In this document: positions 62,698 through 64,000 of the stretch, piece by piece
How positions within the stretch are numbered: position 1 is the stretch's first letter
Layout of the letters: every line of letters begins with the position of its first letter
NCBI RefSeq assembly: GCF_000321225.1
Contig: NW_004451516.1
Coordinates: 331,504 to 395,503 of the forward strand
Source: Odobenus rosmarus divergens
Taxonomy: Eukaryota; Chordata; Mammalia; Carnivora; Odobenidae
Length of the DNA: 64,000 bases
Direction: 5' to 3'
The notes under the pieces: model-generated
Seen by the model: only the letters and a program-made list of their open reading frames with translations
Database searches by the model: none
Told to the model about the DNA's origin: nothing
Position numbers and translations under genes: made by a program

Positions 62698-62885
62698 TTG
62701 GCACTTGGGTGGCTCAGTTGGTTAAGCGACTGCCTTCGGCTCAGGTCATGATCCCGGGGTCCTGGGATCAAGTCCCACATCGGGCTCCTTGCTCAGCGGG
62801 GACCCTGCTTCTCCCTTTCCCTCTGCCTGCCACTCCCCCTGCTTGTGCTCTAAATAAAATCTTTAAAAACAAAACAAAACAAAAA
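62698..62885 (+). mobile_element. Can-SINE at the 3' flank of the L1
   Basis: ACAAATTCAAGTGTG is duplicated exactly at 62683-62697 and 62886-62900. The left copy overlaps the L1 target-site duplication, so this SINE landed after the L1. Confidence 0.96.
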
Positions 62886-62900
62886 ACAAATTCAAGTGTG

Positions 62901-63565
62901 CAAAATCTTCATTTTTCTAAAGTAAATGTATTGTCTATACAAGTTTAGACTTAACTATGTAATAAGCCAATGAAACTTATTACCACAACATACTTTAGAC
63001 CATGTGGTCCCAGAATTGTCTTGCTCTTTTCCATGGTATTAACCAAAAAATAAGACACATTTCTATCATCCTGTTAACCTCTTCCAGGATTGGCCCTGAG
63101 CAGACAGTTACAACCTCTCATCTCCCCAGAACAGAAGTTTCTTGCTGCTACCAGACTTTTCTTTTCTTCTACAATAGAATCTTTATTTAATCTAGGGACA
63201 GAGGTAGCATTTCTACTGCCCTCAAAATCTATATTTTATATTCTGACTTAATGTTTGAACTTCAAAAGCCAATAATCATCTTTTTTGTTGTTGTTGTTTT
63301 ATCTCTCTGCATACTGTGTAACATTCTTCCTGGAAGCAAAGAAAACCACCAGTCTGACTTCTTGAATGTTTGAGATAGGTTGGGGTGGACAGAAAGGGTA
63401 AAGGAATTTCCAAGGAAATGGATGACTTGCCTGCTTTATCAATAACAAAGAGATAAGTCTTGGAAGCCAACAGAAGTTGGCTTTAAACATGAATAGAGAT
63501 ATTAGCTTGAATCACAGAAAATTATTAATTTGCTGACATTTTTTACCTTATAAAAAGACAATTTA
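62901..63565. other. Intergenic, nothing recognised
   Basis: Short frames only, and a (TTG)n run near 63285. No RGS-family exon was found. Confidence 0.4.
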
Positions 63566-63724
63566 GGGGCACCTGGGTAGCTCAGTTGGTTAAGTGTCCA
63601 ACTCTTGATTTTGGGTCAGGTCATGATCTCAGGGTTATTGAGCCCACACTGGGTGTGGATCCTGCTTAAGATTCTCTCTCTCCCTCTGTCCCACACCCCA
63701 CTCTTCCTCTCTTAAAAAAAAAAA
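63566..63724 (+). mobile_element. Older Can-SINE
   Basis: The head ggggcacctgggtagctcag is followed by the caactcttgattttgggtca variant and a poly(A) tail. AAAAAGACAATT flanks it on both sides (63552-63563, 63725-63736). Confidence 0.93.
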
Positions 63725-63739
63725 AAAAAGACAATTACA

Positions 63740-64000
63740 TATGTTTCAACCTACTGTTAAGTATATACATGTTATAATGAGTCAGTTCATGAGTTTAACA
63801 TATTATTTCTTTAACAGGGAAATCAAGCACCATTCTGAATCTATACTGTCTATATTATTCTGTAGAGGAGGAATATAATTCCTTTCATAATGCCGTCCTA
63901 GGAGATGAGGGTCATGAACTCTCCATCTATGAATTAAATAATGTAAAACCCATTTGGAAAGACTACAAATACCTAGACAGTGGTACAGTGCACTTTGTTG
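63740..64000. other. Intergenic to the window end
   Basis: A pyrimidine-rich stretch and AG at about 63808-63818 could be read as a splice acceptor, but no exon can be recognised. Confidence 0.3.

Noticed and set aside
62709..62948. 79-aa frame starting MAQLVKRLPSAQ, and similar frames near 49884 and 56136
   Set aside because: This peptide is the translation of the Can-SINE head and recurs at each SINE.
63780..64000. Possible 5' exon of RGS13, expected downstream of RGS1
   Set aside because: I looked for its N-terminal coding motif and RGS signature in the last 20 kb and found none. The AG near 63818 alone is not enough.

Overview
The window is AT-rich mammalian nuclear DNA from a carnivoran. 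The clearest evidence is more than twenty tRNA-Lys-type Can-SINE copies, with the A/B-box head, a CT-rich middle and an AATAAA/poly(A) tail on either strand. There are also several 3' ends of the carnivoran L1 family. Most SINE copies look like the general caniform/arctoid type (bears, seals, mustelids) and I see no young dog-type SINEC_Cf copy, so an arctoid caniform is my best guess. That is an inference from memory of the subfamilies, not a measured result. Two runs of N (36630-36679 and 50978-51207) show it is a draft assembly.

Only one protein-coding gene can be supported: RGS1 on the + strand, with five coding exons between 18844 and 22362. The protein is 196 aa, with an N-terminal amphipathic segment followed by one RGS domain that accelerates GTP hydrolysis by Gi/Gq alpha subunits. 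A TATA box lies about 90 bp before the start codon. The 3'UTR has AU-rich elements and two or three possible poly(A) signals. In mammals RGS1 sits in an RGS cluster (RGS18-RGS21-RGS1-RGS13-RGS2), but I found no exon of a neighbouring RGS gene here.

Layout. 1-345 is an L1 3' end. 346-16500 is intergenic with scattered Can-SINEs, MIRs and old L1 relics. 16792-17590 is an L1 3' end in reverse. 18155-18339 is a Can-SINE close to the RGS1 promoter. 18750-23015 is RGS1. 23015-57268 is intergenic and holds L2, MIR and MER5A relics, a decayed ERVL-type provirus segment (about 30540-32560), a probable solo ERV1-type LTR (about 48640-48992), a 1.26 kb CA-rich satellite with an assembly gap, and many Can-SINEs. 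57285-62671 is a 5'-truncated L1 with a perfect 16-bp target-site duplication. Inside it are a twin-primed L1 fragment, two retrotransposed mRNA 3' ends and a Can-SINE, and another Can-SINE sits in its 3' target-site duplication. The last 1.3 kb is intergenic with one more SINE.

I see no convincing undescribed biological system. The most useful points are: RGS1 lacks the upstream start codon known from human and has a NAGNAG acceptor at exon 3; the layered L1 with its two processed 3'UTR insertions; a pair of adjacent perfect hairpins upstream of RGS1; a 90-nt orphan exon-like segment; and identical 68-bp flanks on the large gap, which suggest that gap is artificial.
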